NCBI GenBank assembly: GCA_029555025.1
Contig: JAKPTZ010000096.1
Location: 1-37,144, forward strand
Source: Deltaproteobacteria bacterium
GTDB lineage: Bacteria > Myxococcota_A > UBA9042 > DTJE01
Length of the DNA: 37,144 nt
Reading direction: 5' to 3'
Numbering within the stretch: position 1 is the first letter of the stretch; each line of letters begins with the position of its first letter. The position numbers and the translations under genes are program-made. The notes beneath the pieces are model-generated. The model saw only the letters and a program-made list of their open reading frames with translations, made no database searches and was not told the DNA's origin. Of this stretch, positions 1 to 6,683 are shown one piece after another.

Positions 1-2
1 TG

Positions 3-530
3 CTGAACCGGTGCCGCGAGAAGGAAGAGGAGGCCCAGCGCCTTGTCCGCCTGCTGCACCTGCTGAAGGCGGGTGCTGTCGTGCGTCTGGCTCCCGGTCG
101 TGAAGTGCCGGCAGCCGCGTTTGATGCCCCGATGCTTAACGTAATCGAGGAAGCCGTCATGAACGAGTCGTTTTCGTTCTTTGTCGGATATTCCTTCGCG
201 CCTGGCGACGAGGTCGTGCGCGGAAGGGTTTTCCTGGATCGCACCGCCGAAATTCTGGGCGGCATGATAGATCTTTGGAAGTTCTGCATGTGGAAGCCCA
301 CCTCGAACTTCCTGGTTTCGCCAAAGGCCGCCGACGGCCAGCCACAGGAAACCGTCATCGATAACGGTACCGTAGTCAACTTTCACAAGGGCAGCACCGT
401 CCGCCTGTCCGGCGGCATCTTCGCGGGCCGAACCGGCGTCGTCCAGGACATGGATGCCAAGGGCAACGTCAAGGTCCTGGTTGGCCGAGTCACCGTCCGC
501 ACCGAATCCCACATGGTCCGCGCCGTCTGA
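3..530 (+). CDS. Unrecognised protein with KOW-like C-terminus, 5' end cut by window edge
   Basis: An open frame runs in from the left edge and stops at 528-530, so the first 175 codons seen are a C-terminal part. A GTG at 81 could be a start, but the frame upstream of it is open and reads as a charged helix (LNRCREKEEEAQRLVRLLHL), so the gene probably begins outside the window. The last 45 residues read STVRLSGGIFAGRTGVVQDM followed by basic beta-strand residues. This matches the KOW/NusG C-terminal pattern (hydrophobic, GxFxGxxGxV), a fold that binds RNA or ribosomal protein. The middle (SFSFFVGYSFAPGDEVVRGR) is not a family I know. It is on the same strand as xerC, about 90 bp upstream. 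I propose no function beyond a possible nucleic-acid or ribosome contact. Confidence 0.7.
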   Translation: MNRCREKEEEAQRLVRLLHLLKAGAVVRLAPGREVPAAAFDAPMLNVIEEAVMNESFSFFVGYSFAPGDEVVRGRVFLDRTAEILGGMIDLWKFCMWKPTSNFLVSPKAADGQPQETVIDNGTVVNFHKGSTVRLSGGIFAGRTGVVQDMDAKGNVKVLVGRVTVRTESHMVRAV

Positions 531-587
531 TTTCGGCTTTTGGATGACGACCGAATCCGCCCGTGTAATCAAGGTTTCCAGGCCGTC

Positions 588-616
588 GGGACAAGATGTG
601 TCTGCCGGTTTATAAT
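588..616 (+). promoter_or_regulatory. Sigma70-type promoter of xerC
   Basis: GGGACA (588-593), a 17-bp spacer and a perfect TATAAT (611-616). The expected start of transcription is about 622-624, which coincides with the ATG at 624. This would give a leaderless or nearly leaderless mRNA. There is no Shine-Dalgarno sequence ahead of the start codon, which fits. Confidence 0.5.
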
Positions 617-623
617 GCCCGTC

Positions 624-1541
624 ATGATGGAGACGACACCACGGCAGGCGGCGGACGAGTTCCTGGCGCACATAGGCATCGCGAAAAGCGCGTCGCCGAA
701 CACCATCAAGGGATACGGCATCGACATTGTCGAATTCTTCCAGATTTGTGACGATGCGGGTCTGGATCCGTTCAAGTCCGGTCGCGACCTGGTCGCGGCA
801 TGGTTCCAGGCGGTTCACGACCGGCACGCGCCGTCGTCGATTACCCGCAAGCTGGCCGCGATTCGCGGGATGTACAAGTACTGGAAGCTGCGCGGGTGGG
901 TGCCGTCAAACCCGTTTTCCGGCGTGCGCGGGCCGAAGCTGCCCCAGACGCTGCCGGATTTTCTGCCGGTTGACCAGGCGTTCACGCTTATCGACGGCAT
1001 CCAGGGTGACGATCCGGCGGCGTGTCGCGACCGCGCCATCCTCGAGCTTCTTTACGGCGGCGGGCTGCGCGTGTCGGAACTTTCCGGCCTTGACATACGC
1101 GACGTCAACCTTCGATCCGGCGAGGCAAGGGTCCTGGGGAAGGGCCGCAAGGAAAGGATTGTCCCGCTTGGTTCAAAGGCCGTTTCCGCCGTTGACTCGT
1201 ATCTTGCAGTCCGCGCCCGCGTCCCGTCGGAAAAGTCCGGGGTCGTGGATGCTGCGGCGCTGCTGTTAAACCGGTTCGGCACGCGGTTGACGGTCCGCGG
1301 CATCGCCAGGGTCATCGACAAGGCTGTCGAACGTGTCGCGCTGGCCAGGAACGTGCATCCCCACACGCTGCGCCATACGTTCGCGACCCATCTCCTGGAA
1401 GGTGGCGCCGACCTGCGTGACATCCAGGAACTGCTTGGTCATTCGCGCCTTTCAACGACGCAGAAGTACACGCACGTCACGCTGGCCCGCCTGCAGGACG
1501 TGTACGACCGAGCCCACCCCCGCGCCAGGTCAGAGGATTGA
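624..1541 (+). CDS. xerC: Tyrosine recombinase XerC
   Basis: Site-specific tyrosine recombinase of about 305 residues that would resolve chromosome dimers at dif. The N-terminal SAM-like core-binding domain covers roughly residues 5-90 and the catalytic domain 110-300. The catalytic set is complete: R149 (GGGLRVSEL), K173 (GKGRKER), H247 and R250 (HPHTLRHTFATH), H273 (LLGHSRLSTTQ) and the nucleophile Y282 (QKYTHV). The frame is open back to a TTG at 540, but family members start just before the AADEFLAHI segment, so ATG 624 (or 627) is preferred. The order xerC-hslV-hslU is the known arrangement in many bacteria (codV-clpQ-clpY in Bacillus), which supports a housekeeping role rather than a phage or integron integrase. 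XerC and XerD cannot be separated with certainty by eye. Confidence 0.9.
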   Translation: MMETTPRQAADEFLAHIGIAKSASPNTIKGYGIDIVEFFQICDDAGLDPFKSGRDLVAAWFQAVHDRHAPSSITRKLAAIRGMYKYWKLRGWVPSNPFSGVRGPKLPQTLPDFLPVDQAFTLIDGIQGDDPAACRDRAILELLYGGGLRVSELSGLDIRDVNLRSGEARVLGKGRKERIVPLGSKAVSAVDSYLAVRARVPSEKSGVVDAAALLLNRFGTRLTVRGIARVIDKAVERVALARNVHPHTLRHTFATHLLEGGADLRDIQELLGHSRLSTTQKYTHVTLARLQDVYDRAHPRARSED

Positions 1542-1591
1542 GATCCCGCCGCCCTATTCAGCCCGCCATCGAAGTGCCGTGTCGGGCCAAC

Positions 1592-1620
1592 TTGATGTCA
1601 GTGGTATGGTTATGGATAAT
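1592..1620 (+). promoter_or_regulatory. Sigma70-type promoter of the lipoprotein gene
   Basis: TTGATG (1592-1597), a 17-bp spacer and GATAAT (1615-1620). Transcription would start near 1627, leaving a leader of about 45 nt before the ATG at 1671. It lies between xerC and the lipoprotein gene, so the downstream genes can be expressed independently of xerC. Confidence 0.5.
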
Positions 1621-1670
1621 GACGAAATCATAGTCCAGGGGCATCGGGGATGCGCCTTCAAGGGGATTCC

Positions 1671-2066
1671 ATGACCAGAACCGGGCTTTTCCGCATGGTC
1701 GCACTTTCACTAATCGTGATGTCTTCCTGTCCGGGATGCGGATCCGATGACGACAGGGGACTGGATACCGGGTTGTCGGATACGGATTCTCCGGATATCG
1801 ATGGTTCGTCCGGACTCGATTGCAGGATCGAAGGGCTGCCGATCGATTGCAGCACGGCCCTGTTCCTTACGCACCAGGGGATCGCCGGCGACAGCGCCCG
1901 CGCAAAGTGCCATTTCGTCTGCGAAAACGGCCTGGAGGCCGGCGAGAACGGCCTTGCCGGAAGCTGGTGCGATGTCGCCTGCGATTCATGCATTTCGATT
2001 CATGGACTTACCTGCGATAACTGCAATTTGCTTTCCGAGGATGAAGGGACTCCACAGTGCCCCTGA
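1671..2066 (+). CDS. Small cysteine-rich lipoprotein, unknown function
   Basis: A 131-residue protein. It starts at an ATG four bases after AAGGGGA (1660-1666). Residues 1-23 are a signal peptide (MTRTGLF, then a hydrophobic stretch to VMSSCPGC). Either Cys of SSCPGC could be the lipidated residue, and the following GSDDD would favour outer-membrane sorting under the usual Asp+2 considerations. The mature part has an acidic Ser/Asp linker and then ten cysteines in about 85 residues, several as close pairs (WCDVACDSC, TCDNC). This suggests disulfides formed outside the cytoplasm or metal binding. I recognise no family. It sits between xerC and hslV, which are normally adjacent, and has its own promoter, so it looks like a lineage-specific insertion into a conserved cluster. 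Small Cys-rich lipoproteins of this style are common in Myxococcota-like genomes. Confidence 0.8.
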   Translation: MTRTGLFRMVALSLIVMSSCPGCGSDDDRGLDTGLSDTDSPDIDGSSGLDCRIEGLPIDCSTALFLTHQGIAGDSARAKCHFVCENGLEAGENGLAGSWCDVACDSCISIHGLTCDNCNLLSEDEGTPQCP

Positions 2067-2218
2067 ACAGGACGGCATTTCCGGCGTCGCATCAGATCCG
2101 GCTGCAATAATTCCGAATAAATCGTAACCGGGGCTTGCCCAATGGGCAGTTCGGCACAAGATTAACTGGCAGTGATTCTTCCGGGCCAGATCGACCAGGT
2201 CAGTTTTTGGGGGTTACG

Positions 2219-2767
2219 ATGCAGGAACAGCAGGGAAGTCCCATCAGGGGAACCACCGTCATATGCGTCAGGAAGGGCGGCCGCGTCGTCATCGCCGGCG
2301 ACGGGCAGGTCACGTACGGCAACACCGTGCTGAAGGGTTCCGCGGTTAAGGTTCGCCGTGCCGCGGACGGCCGTGTCCTGGTCGGCTTCGCCGGATCGAC
2401 CGCCGATGCGTTCACGCTGTTTGAAAAGTTCGAAGGCAAGCTGAAGGACTTCAACAACAACCTGGCCAGGGCCGCGCTGGAACTGGCCAAGGAATGGCGC
2501 ATGGACAAGGCGCTTCGTCGGCTTGACGCGCTTCTGATCGTGGCCGACCGTGAAAAGACCCTGCTGTTGACCGGCAACGGTGACGTGGTCGAGCCGGAAG
2601 ACGGGATCGTCGCGATCGGATCGGGCGGTCCATATGCCCAGGCGGCCGCGCGGGCCCTGACCATGAAGACGTCGCTGGACGCCGCGGAAATCGCGGCGAC
2701 GGCAATGCAGGTGGCGGCCGGGATGTGCATTTACACGAACGACCGCATAACAGTCGAGGAATTGTGA
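2219..2767 (+). CDS. hslV: ATP-dependent protease proteolytic subunit HslV (ClpQ)
   Basis: Threonine protease that forms the double-hexameric core of the HslUV proteasome-like machine in the cytoplasm. The 182-residue product reads [10 protein letters not shown] from residue 12, followed by [32 protein letters not shown] and [16 protein letters not shown], all close to E. coli HslV. The mature N-terminal nucleophile should be Thr12, exposed after removal of an 11-residue propeptide ([11 protein letters not shown]). The open frame extends upstream to 2135, but that stretch is unlike the family. The ATG at 2219 follows a G-rich ribosome site (TTTTTGGGGGTTACG). The hslU start overlaps the stop codon by one base (TGATG), indicating translational coupling. 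No clear separate promoter was seen, so transcription probably comes from the promoter at 1592. Confidence 0.95.
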   Translation: MQEQQGSPIRGTTVICVRKGGRVVIAGDGQVTYGNTVLKGSAVKVRRAADGRVLVGFAGSTADAFTLFEKFEGKLKDFNNNLARAALELAKEWRMDKALRRLDALLIVADREKTLLLTGNGDVVEPEDGIVAIGSGGPYAQAAARALTMKTSLDAAEIAATAMQVAAGMCIYTNDRITVEEL

Positions 2768-4110
2768 TGTCGAAGGAAATCCAGGCGCCGTCATCGCGGG
2801 AATTCACGCCGCGCGAAGTGGTGGCCATGCTTGATCGCTATATCATCGGCCAGTCGGAAGCCAAGAAGATGGTTGCCATCGCACTGCGCAACCGGTGGCG
2901 CCGGATGCAGGTGCCCGAGCCGCTTCGTGACGACATAACGCCGAAAAACATCCTGATGATCGGTCCCACCGGCGTCGGCAAGACCGAGATCGCCCGACGG
3001 CTGGCCAAGCTGTCCGGCGCGCCCTTCATCAAGGTCGAGGCGTCCAAATATACCGAGGTCGGCTATGTGGGACGCGATGTCGAAAGCATGGTTCGCGACC
3101 TTGTCGAGGTCGCGGTGAAGATCGTGCGCCAGGCCGAGGGCGAACGCGTCGCGGCAAAGGCTGAAGTCAGGGCACGCGAGAAGGTTGCCGATACCCTGGT
3201 TCGGCAGGCGCCGGTCAACGCGCCGCTTGACCGCCAGACACTGCTTCAGGCCATCGCGGACAAGGATCCGGCGACGATGAAGATGACGCTGCGGATCGAG
3301 ATTCCGAAGCCGCAGTTTCCCGGCGTCTCGATCTTTGCCGGCGGCGGCATGGACGATATCGGCGCGCAGGTTCAGGAAATGCTTGGCAACTTCATGCCGG
3401 GCAAACCGAAGGACCGAGCGGTCACCGTATCCGACGCGCTTCGGATCTTTGACGAATCCGAGCGCGAGCAACTGATGGACGCCGAAAAGATAAAGGAGCT
3501 GGCGTGCGCGCTTGCGGAGCATTCCGGGATCATCTTCATCGACGAGATGGACAAGATTGCCGGGCGCAACAGCGGCGGACACGGCCCGGACGTTTCCCGC
3601 GAGGGCGTCCAGCGCGACATCCTGCCGATCGTCGAGGGGACACAGGTCAGCACGAAGTACGGGCTGGTCAAGACGGATCACATCCTTTTCATCGGCGCCG
3701 GGGCGTTCCACATCAGCAAGGTGTCCGACCTGATTCCCGAACTGCAGGGACGCTTCCCGATACGCGTTGAACTGGACAGCCTGACCGGCGAGGACTTCCG
3801 GCGCATCCTGGTCGAGCCGGACAACAGCCTGGTCAAGCAGTACGTTGCCTTGCTGGCCGCCGAGGGCGTTACCCTTGAGTTCCGCGATGACGGTATCCGC
3901 CGCATCGCCGAGATCGCGGCCGACCTGAACGGGCGGCTGGAAAACATCGGCGCGCGCCGGCTGCACACGGTTCTGGAAAAGGTACTCGAGGAAGTCTCGT
4001 TCATGGCGCCCGAGATCCAGGGCGGGGTTGTCCCGATAACGGCCGATTATGTCTCGCAGCGGCTTGAAAAATTCGCCGAATCGGAGGATCTTGCCCGGTA
4101 CATACTTTGA
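2767..4110 (+). CDS. hslU: ATP-dependent protease ATPase subunit HslU (ClpY)
   Basis: AAA+ unfoldase that feeds substrates to HslV. It has 447 residues, matching the usual length of about 445. Walker A is GPTGVGKT at residues 66-73, the pore loop GYVGRD follows near 99-104, and Walker B is IIFIDEMDKIAG with D259-E260. The insertion (I) domain lies between them. The C-terminal tail EDLARYIL matches the conserved HslU tail that docks into HslV. The start at 2767 shares one base with the hslV stop; the open frame extends upstream into hslV but that part is not homologous. Together with xerC and hslV it forms a conserved chromosomal cluster. Confidence 0.96.
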   Translation: MSKEIQAPSSREFTPREVVAMLDRYIIGQSEAKKMVAIALRNRWRRMQVPEPLRDDITPKNILMIGPTGVGKTEIARRLAKLSGAPFIKVEASKYTEVGYVGRDVESMVRDLVEVAVKIVRQAEGERVAAKAEVRAREKVADTLVRQAPVNAPLDRQTLLQAIADKDPATMKMTLRIEIPKPQFPGVSIFAGGGMDDIGAQVQEMLGNFMPGKPKDRAVTVSDALRIFDESEREQLMDAEKIKELACALAEHSGIIFIDEMDKIAGRNSGGHGPDVSREGVQRDILPIVEGTQVSTKYGLVKTDHILFIGAGAFHISKVSDLIPELQGRFPIRVELDSLTGEDFRRILVEPDNSLVKQYVALLAAEGVTLEFRDDGIRRIAEIAADLNGRLENIGARRLHTVLEKVLEEVSFMAPEIQGGVVPITADYVSQRLEKFAESEDLARYIL

Positions 4111-4145
4111 ATTGATTGCGGCCTTGGGGCCGACTGGAGATTGAA

Positions 4146-4436
4146 ATGCCACCAGAGCGCAAGAAATCGATACCGGTAAAGATGAAGGACGAGGTCATCG
4201 GCGGAGTCTATACGAACAACATGATGGTCGCGCACACGCGGGAGGAGTTCGTGATGGACTTCCTGTACGTAACGCCGGTCCAGGGCGTGGTCAACGCCAG
4301 GGTAATCACCAATCCGGCCCACATGAAGCGAATCATCCGCGCGCTGCAGGACAACGTGGCAAAGTACGAGGCGCAGTTCGGGCACATACCGGAAGTCGTC
4401 CCGGCCGAGCCGATGCCTGACATGGAACCGAACTGA
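4146..4436 (+). CDS. DUF3467 family protein
   Basis: A 96-residue protein. The core GGVYTNNMMVAHTREEFVMD, followed by FLYVTP..ARVITNPAHMKRIIRALQDN and AKYEAQFG, matches the DUF3467 pattern as I remember it: a short strand-rich start, an HTREEFVMDF block, and a helix that ends in the KYE.QFG signature. The molecular function of the family is not established. ATG 4146 is chosen because GGAGA lies six bases upstream; a TTG at 4116 is possible but adds unrelated residues. It starts 35 bp after hslU, and malQ begins nine bases after its stop, so hslU, this gene and malQ are probably co-transcribed. The C-terminus is acidic and Pro-rich (EVVPAEPMPDMEPN). Confidence 0.75.
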   Translation: MPPERKKSIPVKMKDEVIGGVYTNNMMVAHTREEFVMDFLYVTPVQGVVNARVITNPAHMKRIIRALQDNVAKYEAQFGHIPEVVPAEPMPDMEPN

Positions 4437-4445
4437 AGGTTGCAG

Positions 4446-6026
4446 ATGGATTTGATCGATAACCGGCCCTTGAACCGGGTGGCGCCTGTCTGCCCCGAGC
4501 TTCCGCAGTTTCTGGTTAAAACGGATGCCGCCCGCCACTGGGCGGCTGCGACCGGTGGCCGCAGGATCAAAGGTGTCTGTGTCCCGTTGTTTTCCCTTCG
4601 AAGCGATCGTGGGTGCGGGATCGGCGATGTCGGCGACCTGCCCGGGGCAATCGACTACTGTGCGCGTTCCGGCATGGAGTTGCTTCAACTGCTGCCGATC
4701 AACGACTCCGGCCTGGATGGCGTCCCATATTCGGCGATGTCGGCGTTCGCGATTGATCCCGCCTTCATTGCAATCGATGATATTCCGGGACTGGATGAAA
4801 CCTTTCTTCTGCACGTATCCAGCGTCACGGCGCCGTTTCGCGAAGCCGGCCGAATCGACAATCCCCGGGTTCGCCGGTTGAAGATTGAGCTGCTTCGGCA
4901 GGCCTGGGCTCTTGTTCGAACCGACACGTTGCTTGCCGCCCTGGATGCGTTCTGCGCCGACAACCCGTGGGTCGTCGGATATGCGGCTTTCAAGGTGGTC
5001 AAGGATATCGAGGGGCTTCGGCCATGGGAGGAATGGGCGTCCGTGGCGGGCCTTTCGACGGATCAGGTGATTAAGCTGGCCAGGGCCACGCCTGATTTCA
5101 ATTTTCACGTATTCTGCCAGTACACAGCCGACCGGCAGTTCACACAAGCCCATCGGTATGCCAGGTCACGCGGCGTCCTTCTGGAAGGCGACATCCCGAT
5201 ACTTGTGGCCCGCGACAGCGCGGACGTGTGGGCCGAGCGCTGGATGTTCCACCTGGATTTCGCCGCCGGCGCGCCCCCGGACATGTACGCCGAGGACGGC
5301 CAGCATTGGGGCTTCCCCACATACAACTGGGACGCCATCGAACGTGATGACTATCGCTGGTGGCGTCAACGGCTGCGTACTGCCCAGCGTTACTTCGACT
5401 GTTACCGCATCGACCACATCGTCGGGTTCTTCCGAATCTGGACCATCGACGTGCACGCGCCGAACGGACGTCAGGGCTGGTTCGACCCGTCGGATGAGGC
5501 TGTCTGGGGTGATCATGGCCGGAAGATCCTGGGAATGATGCTGGATTCAACCGATATGCTGCCGCTTGGCGAAGACCTTGGCACCATTCCGCATATCTGT
5601 CGAAGCACGATGCTTGACATGGGCATCTGCGGCCTGAAGGTCCAGCGCTGGGAAAAACGCTGGGAAGGCGACCGGAAGTTCATCGCCCCGGCGGACTATC
5701 TGCCCGTTTCCGTGGCGACCCTTTCGACCCACGACTGCGAACTGGCCCCGGAATGGTGGCGTAACGCGGACGCGGCCGATCGGCAGGAGCTCTGGGAACT
5801 GCTGGGCGGGCAGGGCCCGGCTCCCACAGAGATGTCGCCCGAACTTGCCACCACCTACCTGCGCTGGTTTGACGGCTGCGGATCGCTGTTTACAGTGCAC
5901 GCCCTTGGCGACCTGCTGTACGCGGCCGGCCGTCTTCCAGGCGACCCCGCGGACCATCGGATCAATGTCCCGGGACAGGTCGGTCCCCGCAACTGGTCCT
6001 GGCGCTGTCCCGTATCACTTGAGTAA
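4446..6026 (+). CDS. malQ: 4-alpha-glucanotransferase (amylomaltase, GH77)
   Basis: Cytoplasmic disproportionating enzyme that transfers alpha-1,4-glucan segments in glycogen or maltodextrin metabolism. The 526-residue product carries the GH77 landmarks in order: GIGDVGDL, LLQLLPINDSG, PYSAMSAFAIDP, EGDIPILVARDSADVW, the nucleophile D323 in YRIDHIVGFFR, the acid/base E376 in LGEDLGTIP, D430 in STHDCE, and the terminal RINVPGQVG..NWSWR. The ATG at 4446 follows GAAGG by six bases; a TTG two codons earlier is a weaker option. No glycogen or maltose genes are adjacent, and its neighbours are hslVU and DUF3467, so the genomic link is probably by co-transcription rather than by pathway. Confidence 0.92.
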   Translation: MDLIDNRPLNRVAPVCPELPQFLVKTDAARHWAAATGGRRIKGVCVPLFSLRSDRGCGIGDVGDLPGAIDYCARSGMELLQLLPINDSGLDGVPYSAMSAFAIDPAFIAIDDIPGLDETFLLHVSSVTAPFREAGRIDNPRVRRLKIELLRQAWALVRTDTLLAALDAFCADNPWVVGYAAFKVVKDIEGLRPWEEWASVAGLSTDQVIKLARATPDFNFHVFCQYTADRQFTQAHRYARSRGVLLEGDIPILVARDSADVWAERWMFHLDFAAGAPPDMYAEDGQHWGFPTYNWDAIERDDYRWWRQRLRTAQRYFDCYRIDHIVGFFRIWTIDVHAPNGRQGWFDPSDEAVWGDHGRKILGMMLDSTDMLPLGEDLGTIPHICRSTMLDMGICGLKVQRWEKRWEGDRKFIAPADYLPVSVATLSTHDCELAPEWWRNADAADRQELWELLGGQGPAPTEMSPELATTYLRWFDGCGSLFTVHALGDLLYAAGRLPGDPADHRINVPGQVGPRNWSWRCPVSLE

Positions 6027-6035
6027 CAACGAAAA

Positions 6036-6063
6036 TTGACAATCTTTGTTAAAGCCTTAAACT
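6036..6063 (+). promoter_or_regulatory. Sigma70-type promoter of zapA
   Basis: Perfect TTGACA (6036-6041), a 16-bp spacer and TAAACT (6058-6063), immediately after the malQ stop. The predicted start near 6070 leaves a leader of about 19 nt containing GGAGG at 6079-6083, five bases before the GTG start of zapA. Confidence 0.6.
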
Positions 6064-6088
6064 TTCGAAGATCGGTTCGGAGGTTCCG

Positions 6089-6421
6089 GTGGAAAAGCGG
6101 GTTGTTGAAATTACCGTTCAGGGCCAGAAATTCGTTCTGAAGACGGATCTGGACGACAACGCGCTCGAGTTCATCAGCCAGACCGCGAACAACCGCATCG
6201 ATTCGATTTCTTCGGCGGCTCCATCCTTTTCCCCGCACAAGACGGCGCTTCTGGCGGTTTTGGATCTGGCCGAGGAACTGTTCCATGAGAAGAAGAATTT
6301 GACGGATTTGAAGGAAAATATACGTACGCAATCGACGAAGCTGCTTTATGCCTTAAATGAAAGCCGGAATCTTCAGTCGAAGCGTACTCTGGTCGGGGAC
6401 AACCCTCCGGGCGAGGGATGA
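6089..6421 (+). CDS. zapA: Cell division protein ZapA
   Basis: A 110-residue protein. The N-terminal strand-rich part (RVVEITVQGQKFVLKTDLDD) followed by one long helix with LLAVLDLAEELFHEKK is the ZapA pattern: a globular head plus a coiled coil that bundles FtsZ filaments at the division site. The start is GTG with an excellent ribosome site (GGAGG, 5-base spacing). The basic, Gly/Pro-containing tail (NLQSKRTLVGDNPPGEG) is not conserved in the family. zapA next to rny is an arrangement I know from deltaproteobacteria and supports the call. Sequence identity in this family is low, so the assignment rests on the combination of pattern, length and position. Confidence 0.85.
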   Translation: MEKRVVEITVQGQKFVLKTDLDDNALEFISQTANNRIDSISSAAPSFSPHKTALLAVLDLAEELFHEKKNLTDLKENIRTQSTKLLYALNESRNLQSKRTLVGDNPPGEG

Positions 6422-6448
6422 GCATATATTTTTTGATCTGACTGGTTA

Positions 6449-6477
6449 TTGTATTGCGCGGATTTTTTGAATAAATT
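6449..6477 (+). promoter_or_regulatory. Possible promoter between zapA and rny, overlapped by a dyad
   Basis: TTGTAT (6449-6454), a 17-bp spacer and TAAATT (6472-6477). The AT-rich patch stands out against the GC-rich background. A dyad CGCGGA (6457-6462) / TCCGCG (6477-6482) overlaps the spacer and -10 and could be an operator. It would drive the possible small RNA from about 6484 and/or rny. Confidence 0.4.
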
Positions 6478-6483
6478 CCGCGA

Positions 6484-6615
6484 GTAAGGTATTCGACAAG
6501 ACGTTCGGGCGGCCAGATTCGGCCGATCCCGGCGGACAGCGCGCGGTACGACGCCAGCAGTCCTCATCCCTCTACGGGGCCACATTTCCCGGGCCCCCGG
6601 ATCCCAGCCTGGAGT
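6484..6615 (+). ncRNA. Possible small RNA between zapA and rny (6S-like by position)
   Basis: A roughly 200-bp gap between zapA and rny that is large for this compact region. It starts at the predicted promoter and contains self-complementary GC-rich segments: GGCC..GGCC around 6511-6524, and GGGGCC / GGCCCC flanking 6576-6597. The piece CGTTCGGGCGGCCAG followed by GCCGAT resembles the 5' half of E. coli 6S RNA (TTCGCAAGCGGGCCAG..GCCGAT), and ssrS lies beside zapA in gammaproteobacteria. I could not build a convincing long 6S rod with a central bubble by hand, so this may equally be an untranslated leader of rny. Confidence 0.3.
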
Positions 6616-6683
6616 TATTAACTGATATGCCGCACCTTGTGCGGCGGGGACGCGGGTTGCGCCGCCGTTCCGGGAGGTTCGTT

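Noticed and set aside
2134-2146. TGCCC-AAT-GGGCA hairpin upstream of hslV as a terminator or attenuator
   Set aside because: A five-pair stem without a U-tract or an evident alternative structure; it is probably chance.
2791-4152. 453-codon open frame on the minus strand antisense to hslU
   Set aside because: It mirrors a clear hslU gene, has no recognisable motif, and long antisense frames are expected in GC-rich DNA with strong third-position bias.
6403-6434. Hairpin CCCTC-CGGGC-GAGGG at the end of zapA followed by TTTTTT
   Set aside because: The stem is only five pairs and the U-tract begins eleven bases after it, so it does not fit a standard intrinsic terminator.
6627-6683. Upstream in-frame ATG for rny
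   Set aside because: It would add 19 basic residues before the membrane anchor and has a poorly spaced ribosome site, whereas ATG 6684 has GGGAGG at six bases.
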